Source: Halobacillus fulvus (GTDB lineage: Bacteria; Bacillota; Bacilli; Bacillales; Halobacillaceae). Taken from it: a stretch of 51,821 nt of DNA. Shown piece by piece: positions 1 through 7,487 of the stretch (position 1 is its first letter; each line of letters opens with the position of its first letter). The notes beneath the pieces were generated by a model. It worked only from the letters and a program-made list of their open reading frames with translations. It did no database searches and was not told the DNA's origin. Location of the stretch: contig SCFO01000012.1 of NCBI GenBank assembly GCA_004078665.1, forward strand, positions 1 through 51,821. Direction: 5' to 3'. The position numbers were made by a program, and so were the translations under genes.

Positions 1-2
1 AC

Positions 3-224
3 CTTCTTTATAAGAAGGAGTCTAAAGAAACGAGCGAATATAAAGGCCTTCAACAGGCGAAAAAAATGCTTCCGAAATTGGCTGGGGCTCTCTTTTACGA
101 ACCTAAGTCTATTCTCGATTTGTGTGAGATGACCTACTTCAATATTAGACGGAATGGAAAGAAAGAACCCAAAGGAAAACAACGGACTCCGCTCGAAATA
201 TTGAAGGTTCTTCAAGCACGATAG
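3..224 (+). CDS. C-terminal end of a probable transposase (cut by window edge)
   Basis: An open frame runs from the first bases to a TAG at 222-224 and gives 73 residues, so only the C-terminus is in the window. It is basic and ends with a KGKQRTPLEILKVLQAR tail. Ending in a 'GK.R.P.E.L' segment just before the stop is common in DDE-type IS transposases. The sequence AGGGCTTTT directly after the stop resembles the complement of the AAGCCCT near the other insertion-sequence start at the right end of the window. The family cannot be named from this fragment, and whether the gene is intact upstream is unknown. Confidence 0.4.
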   Translation, partial: LLYKKESKETSEYKGLQQAKKMLPKLAGALFYEPKSILDLCEMTYFNIRRNGKKEPKGKQRTPLEILKVLQAR

Positions 225-355
225 GGCTTTTAAAAAGGAGCTTGACGCTTTTTCATTTAACAGGCTTATAACTGGAATATTTTTCTTTTTATAATCTGAA
301 TTCGTTCAAAATCCCGGCTTGATCAAATTCATTGGATATTAGCTTGACGGCTATG

Positions 356-377
356 TGGGGACGGTTCTCCGTGTCCC
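356..377 (+). repeat. REP-like palindromic unit, partial
   Basis: A truncated copy of the repeat found around the RAYT gene. It keeps TGGGGACGGTTCTCCGTGTC-C and lacks the first GGGACA arm. It lies in the 237-base gap between the transposase fragment and the alcohol dehydrogenase, about 85 bases before that gene's start. Apart from this repeat I see no gene in the gap. Confidence 0.7.
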
Positions 378-461
378 GGTAGAGCAGAACAACCGGTTCT
401 TCGGTTTTTTATCTCGAAATAAAGGGAATAGATCTCCGAATAATATTCAAGGAGGAATGTC

Positions 462-1559
462 ATGAAGACGAAAGCAGCGGTAACGTATGACCAAGGTGCG
501 AAGTTCGAGATTTCAGAAGTTGAGTTGAAGGATCCGAAAGCAAATGAAGTGCTAATAAAGGTGGTCGCTTCAGGCGTCTGCCACACGGATGCTGTAGCGC
601 GCGACCAGGAGGCTCCTGTTCCGCTTCCGGCTGTTCTTGGTCATGAAGGATCGGGGATCGTTGAGAAGGTTGGAGCGGGTGTCACTTCTGTGGAGGAGGG
701 CGATCATGTCGTTCTCTCTTATTCGTCATGCGGTCAGTGTGAAAACTGCTTGACTGGAAATCCTGCTTACTGCAGGCGAATGATGGAGTTGAATTTCGGA
801 GGGATCATGCCGGATGGCACACACCGTATTTATGAAGGTGATCAGGAACTTTCCACGTTTTTTGGCCAGTCGTCTTTTGGTATGTATGCCGTAGCTCATG
901 AACGTAACGTTGTAAAAGTCGACAAAGACGTGGAACTTGAGCTTCTCGGACCACTTGGTTGTGGCATTCAGACAGGGGCAGGGACGGTACTTAATAAGCT
1001 GAAGCCTCAGTTTGGTGAAACGATTGCCGTTTATGGTTGCGGTGCTGTTGGCCTGAGCGCGATCATGGCTGCCAGTCTTTCAAGTGCTTCGAAGATTATC
1101 GCTGTCGACATTCATGACAGTCGTCTCGAGATGGCGAAATCCCTTGGAGCGACGGATACGATCAATGGAAAAAATGTTGAGGATGTCGTAGAAGCGATTA
1201 AGGAGTTAACCGATGGTGGGACGCATTATGCCGTTGAAACCACGAGTGTACCGGACGTGACACGCCAATCCGTACTTGCCTTACGATCACTTGGCGTAAG
1301 TGCAGTCGTAGGGGTTACGCCTGAAACGACATTTAACGTTTTCCAAGATATTTTAGGTGAAGGAAAATCATTGGTAGGAGCGATCGAAGGGGATGCGGTT
1401 CCGCAGGTGTTTATCCCACAGCTTGTATCCTATTATAAAGAAGGGCGTTTCCCATTTGATAAGCTCGTGAAATACTACAGTCTTGAGGAAATCAACCAAG
1501 CGTTCGACGATTCTGCGAACGGGGAAACTGTGAAACCAATACTGAAAATGAGCCACTGA
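462..1559 (+). CDS. Zinc-dependent NAD alcohol dehydrogenase (aryl-alcohol/benzyl alcohol type)
   Basis: A 365-residue medium-chain zinc alcohol dehydrogenase, expected to oxidise a primary or aromatic alcohol to the aldehyde in the cytosol. Catalytic zinc ligands are Cys40 (GVCHTD), His61-Glu62 (GHE) and Cys167 (GCGIQTGAG). Structural zinc is held by Cys90, Cys93, Cys96 and Cys104. The Rossmann motif GCGAVG is at 192-197, and Asp216 at the end of the next strand favours NAD over NADP. The insert with NFGG after the structural zinc loop is typical of the XylB/benzyl alcohol dehydrogenase branch, but the substrate is inferred. The start follows AAGGAGG with good spacing. The gene stands alone and has its own terminator at 1577-1606. 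Confidence 0.88.
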   Translation: MKTKAAVTYDQGAKFEISEVELKDPKANEVLIKVVASGVCHTDAVARDQEAPVPLPAVLGHEGSGIVEKVGAGVTSVEEGDHVVLSYSSCGQCENCLTGNPAYCRRMMELNFGGIMPDGTHRIYEGDQELSTFFGQSSFGMYAVAHERNVVKVDKDVELELLGPLGCGIQTGAGTVLNKLKPQFGETIAVYGCGAVGLSAIMAASLSSASKIIAVDIHDSRLEMAKSLGATDTINGKNVEDVVEAIKELTDGGTHYAVETTSVPDVTRQSVLALRSLGVSAVVGVTPETTFNVFQDILGEGKSLVGAIEGDAVPQVFIPQLVSYYKEGRFPFDKLVKYYSLEEINQAFDDSANGETVKPILKMSH

Positions 1560-1576
1560 TTGTATGGAAGCGATGA

Positions 1577-1606
1577 AACAGCCGCCTGGGAGCGGCTGTT
1601 TTGTTT
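1577..1606 (+). terminator. Rho-independent terminator after the alcohol dehydrogenase
   Basis: Stem ACAGCCGC / GCGGCTGT with a short CTGGGA loop, followed by a T-rich run (TTTTGTTTT). It starts 18 bases after the stop codon. Confidence 0.85.
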
Positions 1607-1630
1607 TGAGTGGGGTGAATTGGTTTGGGC

Positions 1631-1699
1631 GGGACAGTTGGGGACGGTTCTGCCTGTCCCGCTTCAACTGGGACACTGAGAACCGTCCCCAACCGTCCC
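1631..1699. repeat. Head-to-head pair of REP-like units
   Basis: Two 30-base units in inverted orientation (1631-1660 and 1670-1699) separated by nine bases. Each is bounded by GGGAC and GTCCC, and the core is GGGGACGG in the first and CCGTCCCC in the second, so the whole stretch can fold into one long hairpin. It sits between the convergent alcohol dehydrogenase and ulaA genes. Confidence 0.9.
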
Positions 1700-1747
1700 A
1701 CTCAGCCCAGCGCCCCCCACCCAACCCGCCAACCGCCACAACCAAAA

Positions 1748-1776
1748 ACCCCCACCAGAATCATCTGATGGGGGTT
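1748..1776 (-). terminator. Terminator of the ula-type operon
   Basis: Stem AACCCCCACCAGA / TCTGATGGGGGTT with one mismatch. Read leftward it is followed by a T-rich tract. It lies just downstream of the IIC gene, after two TAAGCCAT direct repeats at the stop codon. Confidence 0.75.
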
Positions 1777-1797
1777 AACATTTAAGCCATTAAGCCA

Positions 1798-3165
1798 TTA
1801 AGCTACTTCTGAGCTGTCTGCTTTTTTGTTGCCTTTCATCTTCCATCCGATTAGGAATGGGATGGCGAATAGGGCTAGGGTGATGACGACAACGAAGATG
1901 TTGGAGTCAACAAAGTTGATAAGGTTACCAAGTGCGATTCCGACGACTCCGAAGTCAGAGTCTCCGAAGGTTGTTCCTTGGAATCCTAGAGATCCTAGTA
2001 CCGGAAGCAATAGGGCTGGAAGGAAGCTGATCATGACACCGTTGGCCATGGATCCAAGAATCGCTCCACGGCGTCCACCTGTTGCGTTACCGAATACTCC
2101 GGCAGCTGCTCCTGTGAAGAAGTGTGGAACAAGACCAGGTACGATAACGCTTAGTCCTAGTAAAGGAAGGAAAAGCATGCTGATCAAGCCGGCGATGAAA
2201 CTGAACAAGAAACCGATAACAACGGCTGTGCTGGCAAATGGGAAGATTGCCGGACAGTCAAGTGCTGGTTTTGCGTTCGGTACGACTTTGTCTGCGATTC
2301 CTTTGAAGGCAGGTACAATCTCACCAAGTAGCATACGAACACCGGCAAGGATGATGTAAACTCCGGCTGCGAACGTTAGACCTTGCATGAAGGCGAAGAC
2401 TAAGAAGTTTTGTCCACCGCTTAGTTCCGTTTCGATGAATGCAGGTCCTGCGAAAAGAGCGACAGCGAAGAAAAGAATAACCATCGTCAAGGATACGGAC
2501 ACGGACGTGTCACGCAAGAATCCAAGTGATTTTGGTACTTTGATTTCTTCAGTCGAACGAGAGTTTTTACCAACTGCTTTTCCTACTAGAGAAGATACAA
2601 GGTATCCGACAGATCCGAAGTGTCCGATCGCGAAATCATCGGAACCTGTGATTTTTCTAGTGAAGGGCTGCAACATCGCTGGGAAAAGAACCATCAACGC
2701 ACCAAGAATGATGGAACCGAAGATGACCATTGGAATGCCAGAGAAGCCGCCTGTGATCAGGATAACGGCGATCAAACATGCCATGAACATCGTGTGGTGC
2801 CCAGTAAGGAAGATATACTTGAATGGAGTAAACCTCGCTAGGATGATGTTGACGACCATACCGAATAACATTATCATTGCTGTTTCTGTTCCGAAACTTG
2901 TTTGTGCGAGGGCTACGATCGCTTCGTTGTTTGGAATAACACCGCTTACAGCGAATGCCTCATCAAACATGCTACTGAATTGCCCTAATGTCTGGACGAT
3001 GACGTTGGCTCCGGCTCCGAGGATAACGAAGCCCATCACCGTCTTCAATGTTCCAGAGACGACATCCGATGAATTTTTCTTTTGAGCGAGAAGTCCGATC
3101 AAGGCGAACAAACCGACGAGGATGGCAGGTGTCCCTAGAATATCGTTCATGATTAAATCGACCAT
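1798..3165 (-). CDS. ulaA: PTS ascorbate-type transporter, subunit IIC (UlaA family)
   Basis: A 455-residue integral membrane protein of the UlaA/SgaT family, the EIIC channel that imports and phosphorylates L-ascorbate or a related sugar acid. It has about 10-11 hydrophobic segments, the N-terminal MNDILGTPAILVGLFALIGL signature, and the conserved GHHTMF and FTGAAAGVFGNATGGRRGA regions. AAGGGGTG precedes the ATG. It is the last gene of an operon reading regulator, IIB, IIC; no separate IIA gene is present because an EIIA domain is carried by the regulator. The ascorbate-degradation genes (ulaD/E/F or G) are not in the window, so the substrate assignment rests on family only. Confidence 0.9.
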   Translation of the reverse strand: MVDLIMNDILGTPAILVGLFALIGLLAQKKNSSDVVSGTLKTVMGFVILGAGANVIVQTLGQFSSMFDEAFAVSGVIPNNEAIVALAQTSFGTETAMIMLFGMVVNIILARFTPFKYIFLTGHHTMFMACLIAVILITGGFSGIPMVIFGSIILGALMVLFPAMLQPFTRKITGSDDFAIGHFGSVGYLVSSLVGKAVGKNSRSTEEIKVPKSLGFLRDTSVSVSLTMVILFFAVALFAGPAFIETELSGGQNFLVFAFMQGLTFAAGVYIILAGVRMLLGEIVPAFKGIADKVVPNAKPALDCPAIFPFASTAVVIGFLFSFIAGLISMLFLPLLGLSVIVPGLVPHFFTGAAAGVFGNATGGRRGAILGSMANGVMISFLPALLLPVLGSLGFQGTTFGDSDFGVVGIALGNLINFVDSNIFVVVITLALFAIPFLIGWKMKGNKKADSSEVA

Positions 3166-3203
3166 TGTTTAACACCCCTTTAAATAGTTTAGAAAAAATG
3201 GTT

Positions 3204-3470
3204 TTACATGTTCTGTTCTAGCGCTTCTCTCAATTCGTTTTTGTCCATCAGATTTTTAAGCTGGACGACATTTCTGCTTCCGTCATCAAGGCTGCCTACG
3301 ATGTCTTCTGAACCAAGGTATAGATCCGCTTGCTCGGATTTCGCTGAAGCCAAATCTGTGTGAGAAACGTCTGCTTCTTTCCCCATGTCGTTCAAGATTG
3401 CTTTTACGTTCATCTCCACGATCATGCTGCTTCCAAGTCCGTTACCACATACTACTAATACTTTTTTCAT
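3204..3470 (-). CDS. ulaB: PTS ascorbate-type transporter, subunit IIB
   Basis: An 88-residue small EIIB protein. The phosphorylated cysteine is Cys8 in the loop VVCGNGLGSS, the lactose/ascorbate-type EIIB P-loop. It would pass phosphate from EIIA to the sugar bound by the IIC protein encoded immediately downstream. TAGGAGG lies eight bases before the ATG. Length and motif match UlaB. The gap to ulaA is 38 bases and to the upstream regulator about 54 bases, consistent with one transcript. Confidence 0.88.
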   Translation of the reverse strand: MKKVLVVCGNGLGSSMIVEMNVKAILNDMGKEADVSHTDLASAKSEQADLYLGSEDIVGSLDDGSRNVVQLKNLMDKNELREALEQNM

Positions 3471-3508
3471 TTTAAATTCCTCCTAAGGGTTTTGTTTTGT
3501 TATTTTTT

Positions 3509-3520
3509 AAACGTACGTTT
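3509..3520. promoter_or_regulatory. Perfect 12-base palindrome between regulator and ulaB
   Basis: AAACGTACGTTT is an exact palindrome in the 54-base gap between the regulator stop and the ulaB ribosome binding site. It could be an operator for the ulaBA part of the operon. It is too short and too early in the gap to be a terminator. The role is inferred. Confidence 0.3.
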
Positions 3521-3524
3521 TTGT

Positions 3525-5636
3525 TTAAGATGCTTCTGCATAGTGATGTTCGATGATTTCCATCAGTCGTTCTTTTGTTTCCGCTTCGATCAGTTGATCA
3601 ACAGCCTCTTCGTTTCCTAAAATGTTCGTAAGCTGGGCGAGTGCCTTCAAGTGTGTCTGGTTATCGATCGCAGCTAACACGATGATCAGCTGTGCGGAAT
3701 GCTTTTCTTGTTCTGAAAAGCGGACCGGCTCTTTCAACCTCAGTAAGCTCATACCAAGCTGATTGACTCCTTCTTCCGGACGAGCGTGTGGAAGGGCGAT
3801 CCTCGGGGCAAGTACGATATACGGTCCCAGTTCTTTTACGTTACGAATCATGGCTTCTATATAATCTTGTTCAATCGATCCATCTTCATATAAAGGTGTT
3901 GCGGCGACTCGGATGGCTTCTTCCCAATCCTCGACATTGTCCTTAAGTTGAAGCGTATTCTCTTTCAATAAATCTGTAAGCATAGGCTTTCGGACCTCCT
4001 TCACGGATGATGTGTTCGTTTCCAATGCGCTGGCCAAGTCTTGTCTCAGCTGCGCCTCATTGTGGATCGTGGCGCTTCGCCGGATGATATCCAGCAGTTC
4101 GGAAACGTGGTCTTTCGGTTCTTCTTGTATTTCTAAAATGTCATGCACCTTTTCCATGACCTGCTGCTTTTCGTAGTTTGTCAAAATGGCAGGCAGGTGA
4201 ATGACTGGGATCGATTCCTCTTTTATAAAATTCGTTGAAAAAATAAGGTCGACATCGTTGTAGGAAGATGATTGATACTCCCTCATGGAAACTGTCGCCG
4301 TAATATCAAGTCCGGCAATCAGGTTCTCAAGCTGTGTCTTCAACATGTTCGATGTCCCGATCCCGTTCTCACAAACGATGACAGCGCGATATTTGATTTC
4401 CACGCTTTTCTCTTCTCTCACCAGCCATCCACCGAAATGCAGTGTAATATAGGTGACTTCTTCTTCAGGGATCTCCATCCCCACATAATACTCGAGATGT
4501 TTCATGACTTTTTTCGTCAGTAGAAAAATGTCAGGATAATTATCTTTGATGTTCTGGGACAGGTGGTTGGAGATCCTCACCCCATATTTCAGACGGTAGT
4601 AAGCCGGCTTAATGTGAGTGAGCAAATTGTCCTCAAGGCCCTTTTTATCATCAAATAGAACGCAGGCGTGATCTTGAAACTCGGCAATCATTCGCTGTAC
4701 AACGGAACGCAATCCTTTCAGCTCTCGCGACTTGTAGCGGCTGAAATCGTCATGCTGGACTTTGGAACCAAGAAGATTCATCGTGAGAAAACAAACCTCA
4801 TCGAGCGGAAACTCGATATCCCACTTCTTCTCCAGCTCCTTGCATAGGCGCAGTGACGGTTGAAACGCTTCGGCCTGCTGCAAAACTTCCTTTTCCTGAT
4901 CGTCGATGGAGATGATTTTCTCCGATCGGATTCGTTTGATCGTGATCAGGATGTGCAGGGATAGAAATTCCACCATTTCGTCCGTCAGCGTCAGACCCAA
5001 ATCTTTTTCTGCTTTAAAAATGAGTGACTTTACAGACGAGCGCTGTTCCTCTTCCTTTTGTTCATCAGACAAAACCATAGGGAGAATTTCGCGGCGGACG
5101 TTTTCCCATTCAGGAAACGTCAGGGCAGACGAAATGATGTCCGAAAGAATGCGGCGCTTCGTTTCTTCTGCACCTTCTAAGTGATAACCCTGTCCTTTGA
5201 TATACCTTAAATCGATCTGCTGTTCGCTAAACTCCTGCTTGATTTTTTTGATCGACTTCGCTACGGTACCGCGGCTCATGCCAGTCAGTTCCATAAAAGC
5301 CGGAATCGATGCATGCTTCTCATCCAACAAAAGTTTCGATTTGATCAGCAGTTCTCTTTCGACAGGTGAAAAATGATAATGCCATTTGTTGTACATGTCT
5401 GTTTCATCATCTTTTGTTTCCTGCTTAGCATCCTCTGGAAGGTAAAACCCTTCCGAGCGTTGATTATAAATGAGTGATAAGCTCTGTTCGCTTAACCAGT
5501 AATTGATCTGGTCAATATCGTAATAAATGGTTCGCTGCGAAACTCCCGTCTTTTCTACCAATACGTCTATCGGAACCGGGGAGTCTGCCTGTTGGAGAAT
5601 GGATAATAAGTGTGCACGTCTCTTATCCAGTACCAT
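3525..5636 (-). CDS. PRD-containing transcriptional regulator with EIIB-like and EIIA domains (BglG/MtlR/LicR type)
   Basis: About 703 residues. Order: N-terminal DeoR-like helix-turn-helix (SVQ-type recognition GVSQRTIYYDID), a second HTH region (GMSRGTVAKSIKKI), two PTS-regulation domains with conserved histidines (FLSLHILI, LTHIKPAYYRL, YITLHFGG), an EIIB-like domain with VIVCENGIGTSN, and a C-terminal fructose/mannitol-type EIIA domain with RIALPHARPEE. It should activate the ula-type genes in response to phosphorylation by HPr and the cognate EIIB. Its EIIA domain may also supply the missing IIA to UlaBA. I place the start at 5636, because AAGGAGG lies five bases before that ATG; the upstream in-frame ATG at 5651 would put the ribosome binding site inside the coding region. 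Confidence 0.85.
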   Translation of the reverse strand: MVLDKRRAHLLSILQQADSPVPIDVLVEKTGVSQRTIYYDIDQINYWLSEQSLSLIYNQRSEGFYLPEDAKQETKDDETDMYNKWHYHFSPVERELLIKSKLLLDEKHASIPAFMELTGMSRGTVAKSIKKIKQEFSEQQIDLRYIKGQGYHLEGAEETKRRILSDIISSALTFPEWENVRREILPMVLSDEQKEEEQRSSVKSLIFKAEKDLGLTLTDEMVEFLSLHILITIKRIRSEKIISIDDQEKEVLQQAEAFQPSLRLCKELEKKWDIEFPLDEVCFLTMNLLGSKVQHDDFSRYKSRELKGLRSVVQRMIAEFQDHACVLFDDKKGLEDNLLTHIKPAYYRLKYGVRISNHLSQNIKDNYPDIFLLTKKVMKHLEYYVGMEIPEEEVTYITLHFGGWLVREEKSVEIKYRAVIVCENGIGTSNMLKTQLENLIAGLDITATVSMREYQSSSYNDVDLIFSTNFIKEESIPVIHLPAILTNYEKQQVMEKVHDILEIQEEPKDHVSELLDIIRRSATIHNEAQLRQDLASALETNTSSVKEVRKPMLTDLLKENTLQLKDNVEDWEEAIRVAATPLYEDGSIEQDYIEAMIRNVKELGPYIVLAPRIALPHARPEEGVNQLGMSLLRLKEPVRFSEQEKHSAQLIIVLAAIDNQTHLKALAQLTNILGNEEAVDQLIEAETKERLMEIIEHHYAEAS

Positions 5637-5655
5637 GGTGTCCTCCTTCACAACC

Positions 5656-5778
5656 TTGCAAAAATGAACGTTGTTTTATGTGATGATCATCTTAATTCAT
5701 ATTATAGCGCCTTATGACGACTAATGTAAGGGGTTTCAATAGTCAACTTTTGTAGATGGTAAGTTTGCAAAAATGAAC
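5656..5778. promoter_or_regulatory. Repeated 14-base motif upstream of the PRD regulator
   Basis: TTGCAAAAATGAAC occurs at 5656-5669 and again at 5765-5778, in the same orientation and 109 bases apart. Both copies lie in the untranslated region upstream of the PRD regulator. An exact 14-base repeat here could be a pair of operator half-sites, for example for autoregulation. The function is inferred. Confidence 0.35.
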
Positions 5779-5826
5779 TTGAACGTTTTTGGTGGATGAT
5801 TTTGACAGGTGTGTAAGGATGTGGGT

Positions 5827-5960
5827 GGGACAGTTGGGGACGGTTCTGCATGTCCCGGGTGAGAGGTATGGGCTGTTTGTCGTGGTTGAGTGGGACGTTT
5901 GGGGACGGTTCTCCCTGTCCCACTTAATGCGGGACGCTGAGAACCGTCCCCGATTGTCCC
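5827..5960. repeat. Three REP-like units upstream of the RAYT gene
   Basis: Units at 5827-5856, 5892-5921 (both forward) and 5931-5960 (inverted). The last two form a head-to-head pair separated by nine bases, as at 1631-1699. All keep GGGAC...GTCCC ends and the GGGGACGG or CCGTCCCC core. With the transposase they fill the 513-base gap between the divergent PRD regulator and RAYT genes; apart from the repeats and the 14-base motif I see nothing else there. Confidence 0.9.
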
Positions 5961-6149
5961 GAGTACAAAGATTGCATTATTGCACATGCGTTCCACTGAA
6001 TTATGGAAACTTTGCTTAATGGTTTTTGTGAAATCGACCAAGCTTATTATGTGAATTTATGATTTTGGTCATTCGGCAAGACATGCTTTTCTTTATAAAC
6101 TATAGAAGAGAGGAGGGGAGAAACCTTCCTATAGAAAGGAGAATGTCTT

Positions 6150-6914
6150 TTGGTAAGGAGACCGAGAAGAAAAAGTATCAGTGGTGTTTATCACATTATC
6201 CTACGCGGCAATAATCAGCAGACCATTTTTGAAGACGGCCGAGACAAAAGGCATTTTATCGATATTCTTAAGCGTTATAGGAAACAAAATAAGTACAGGC
6301 TTTACGCCTACTGTTTGATGGATAACCACATCCATTTCCTTATGGAAGAAAGGGGAGATACCATTTCGGCCGCTCTTAAACGGATTAATGTCAGTTATGT
6401 CCGATGGTACAACGCGAAATATGACAGATGTGGCCATTTGTATCAGGATCGGTTTAAAAGTGTTGTCGTCGAAAATGTGAACAGCTTCCTCATCGTGCTC
6501 CGGTACATTCACCAAAATCCTTGGAAAGCTGGAATCGCGAGGGATATTTATTCCAATCCTTGGACGAGCATCCACGAATATTTACACTCCTCAACTTTTA
6601 TTGATACAAAGGAAGTTTTGCATCATTTTACAGAAATAAAAGAAGGGGACCCTGTTTCTTCTTTCCGAACATATATGGAAGAAAAGGTAGAAGATTATGA
6701 TTGGAATGAACCTTCCTCCTATTTAATGACAGATGAAGAAGTGATTGAACTGATACGCGACATGGGAATTCCGAGCGTTCATTCCTTTCATAAAATGGAG
6801 AGAGACGAACGAAACGGAATTCTCGCTCAAATCAAATCCATCGACCGCATATCCATTCGCCAGCTCTCCCGAATTACCGGCGTATCTAAAAGTGTGATTG
6901 ATCGCGTGAAGTGA
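6150..6914 (+). CDS. REP-associated tyrosine transposase (RAYT, Y1_Tnp family)
   Basis: A 254-residue HUH/Y1 single-strand nuclease of the IS200-like RAYT group, thought to cut and mobilise REP palindromes. The HUH motif is DNHIHFLME near residue 58. GHLYQDRFKS and YIHQNPWKAGI follow, the latter carrying the likely catalytic tyrosine. The C-terminus ends in a helix-turn-helix (SIRQLSRITGVSKSVIDRVK), a common RAYT extension. The start is TTG, seven bases after AGAAAGGAG; no in-frame ATG is near. Palindromic repeats lie 190 bases upstream and one base after the stop. RAYTs are normally single-copy host-associated genes rather than insertion sequences, and the reading frame here is intact. Confidence 0.88.
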   Translation: MVRRPRRKSISGVYHIILRGNNQQTIFEDGRDKRHFIDILKRYRKQNKYRLYAYCLMDNHIHFLMEERGDTISAALKRINVSYVRWYNAKYDRCGHLYQDRFKSVVVENVNSFLIVLRYIHQNPWKAGIARDIYSNPWTSIHEYLHSSTFIDTKEVLHHFTEIKEGDPVSSFRTYMEEKVEDYDWNEPSSYLMTDEEVIELIRDMGIPSVHSFHKMERDERNGILAQIKSIDRISIRQLSRITGVSKSVIDRVK

Positions 6915-6915
6915 T

Positions 6916-6945
6916 GGGACATTTGGGGGCGGTTCTCCCTGTCCC
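6916..6945 (+). repeat. REP-like unit abutting the RAYT stop codon
   Basis: A 30-base forward unit with GGGACA...GTCCC ends and a GGGGGCGG core (one A to G change). It begins one base after the TGA of the transposase, the tight RAYT-REP linkage expected for this system. Confidence 0.88.
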
Positions 6946-7018
6946 GCTTCGTGTGTGGATTGGTGTGAGAATAATTATTTCAATCAAACCAGACATTAAT
7001 AAAAAGGAGGCAGTTAAC

Positions 7019-7201
7019 ATGCCTAAAGATTCAACAGAAGCTCATGTCGAATCCACTCCTCATCGTGATGGAAGGAAAGATACCATTATTAATGATGAAA
7101 AAGGGAAGCAAATCAGCGTTTCTTCTTATAAAAAAGAAAAAATTGAGCTAGTTGCAGATGAAAAAATGCGAGAGTTTAAAGGGAATATGGAGAATAGTTA
7201 A
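7019..7201 (+). CDS. Small hydrophilic hypothetical protein
   Basis: A 60-residue protein with no recognised domain, very rich in Lys, Glu and Asp, without cysteine or a membrane segment. The ATG is set by AAAAAGGAGG nine bases upstream; the longer open frame running back over the REP unit is read-through. A terminator follows immediately at 7207. It sits alone between the RAYT gene and amt. I do not recognise it. Confidence 0.65.
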   Translation: MPKDSTEAHVESTPHRDGRKDTIINDEKGKQISVSSYKKEKIELVADEKMREFKGNMENS

Positions 7202-7206
7202 TGCGA

Positions 7207-7232
7207 GCATCCCTTAATCGGGGTGCTTTTTG
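7207..7232 (+). terminator. Terminator of the small hypothetical gene
   Basis: Stem GCATCCC / GGGGTGC (one G-T pair) with a six-base loop and a T run, five bases after the stop codon. Confidence 0.75.
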
Positions 7233-7239
7233 TTTGGGT

Positions 7240-7324
7240 GGGACGGAGAGAACCGTCCCCGATCGTCCCGCTTATCAAGCCTGTTCATCGCTCTGGGACA
7301 AGCAGAACCGACCCCAACTGTCCC
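7240..7324 (-). repeat. Two REP-like units, same orientation
   Basis: Units at 7240-7269 (core CCGTCCCC) and 7295-7324 (core CCGACCCC), both in the reverse orientation and 25 bases apart. The T to A change in the second core matches the variant at 10467-10529. They fill most of the stretch between the small gene and the amt promoter region. Confidence 0.88.
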
Positions 7325-7438
7325 ACCAGCCCACCCCAAAACCCCGTCAAACCGCGATCTCCACCACCTCATGTAATAAAAGTTGACATAGGGGTTGCGT
7401 AAATTTTCAGAAAATGCTAAACTTTCTTTAACGCAAAA

Positions 7439-7455
7439 TGTTAGAAAACCTCACA
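7439..7455. promoter_or_regulatory. GlnR/TnrA box upstream of amt
   Basis: TGTTAGAAAACCTCACA matches the Bacillus GlnR/TnrA consensus TGTNAN7TNACA at every defined position. It ends 32 bases before the amt start codon. That is too close to the gene for classical TnrA activation from about -49, so repression by GlnR (or TnrA) of a promoter further upstream fits better; a TTGACA at 7383-7388 could be its -35 element. The motif is seen directly and the direction of control is inferred. Confidence 0.7.
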
Positions 7456-7487
7456 TCAAATTAAAAGTAAAGGGGACAGGTGAAAAA

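Noticed and set aside
1798-3085. Plus-strand frames at 1826-2359 and 2387-3085
   Set aside because: They lie opposite the well-supported ulaA gene, have no ribosome binding sites and have a Lys/Pro/Ile-rich composition typical of antisense frames.
7201-7386. Reading frame of 61 codons on the plus strand after the small hypothetical gene
   Set aside because: It is translation through a terminator and two REP units, with no ribosome binding site. Similar frames over REP pairs at 1492-1785, 5702-6041, 13000-13227 and 14036-14230 are rejected for the same reason.
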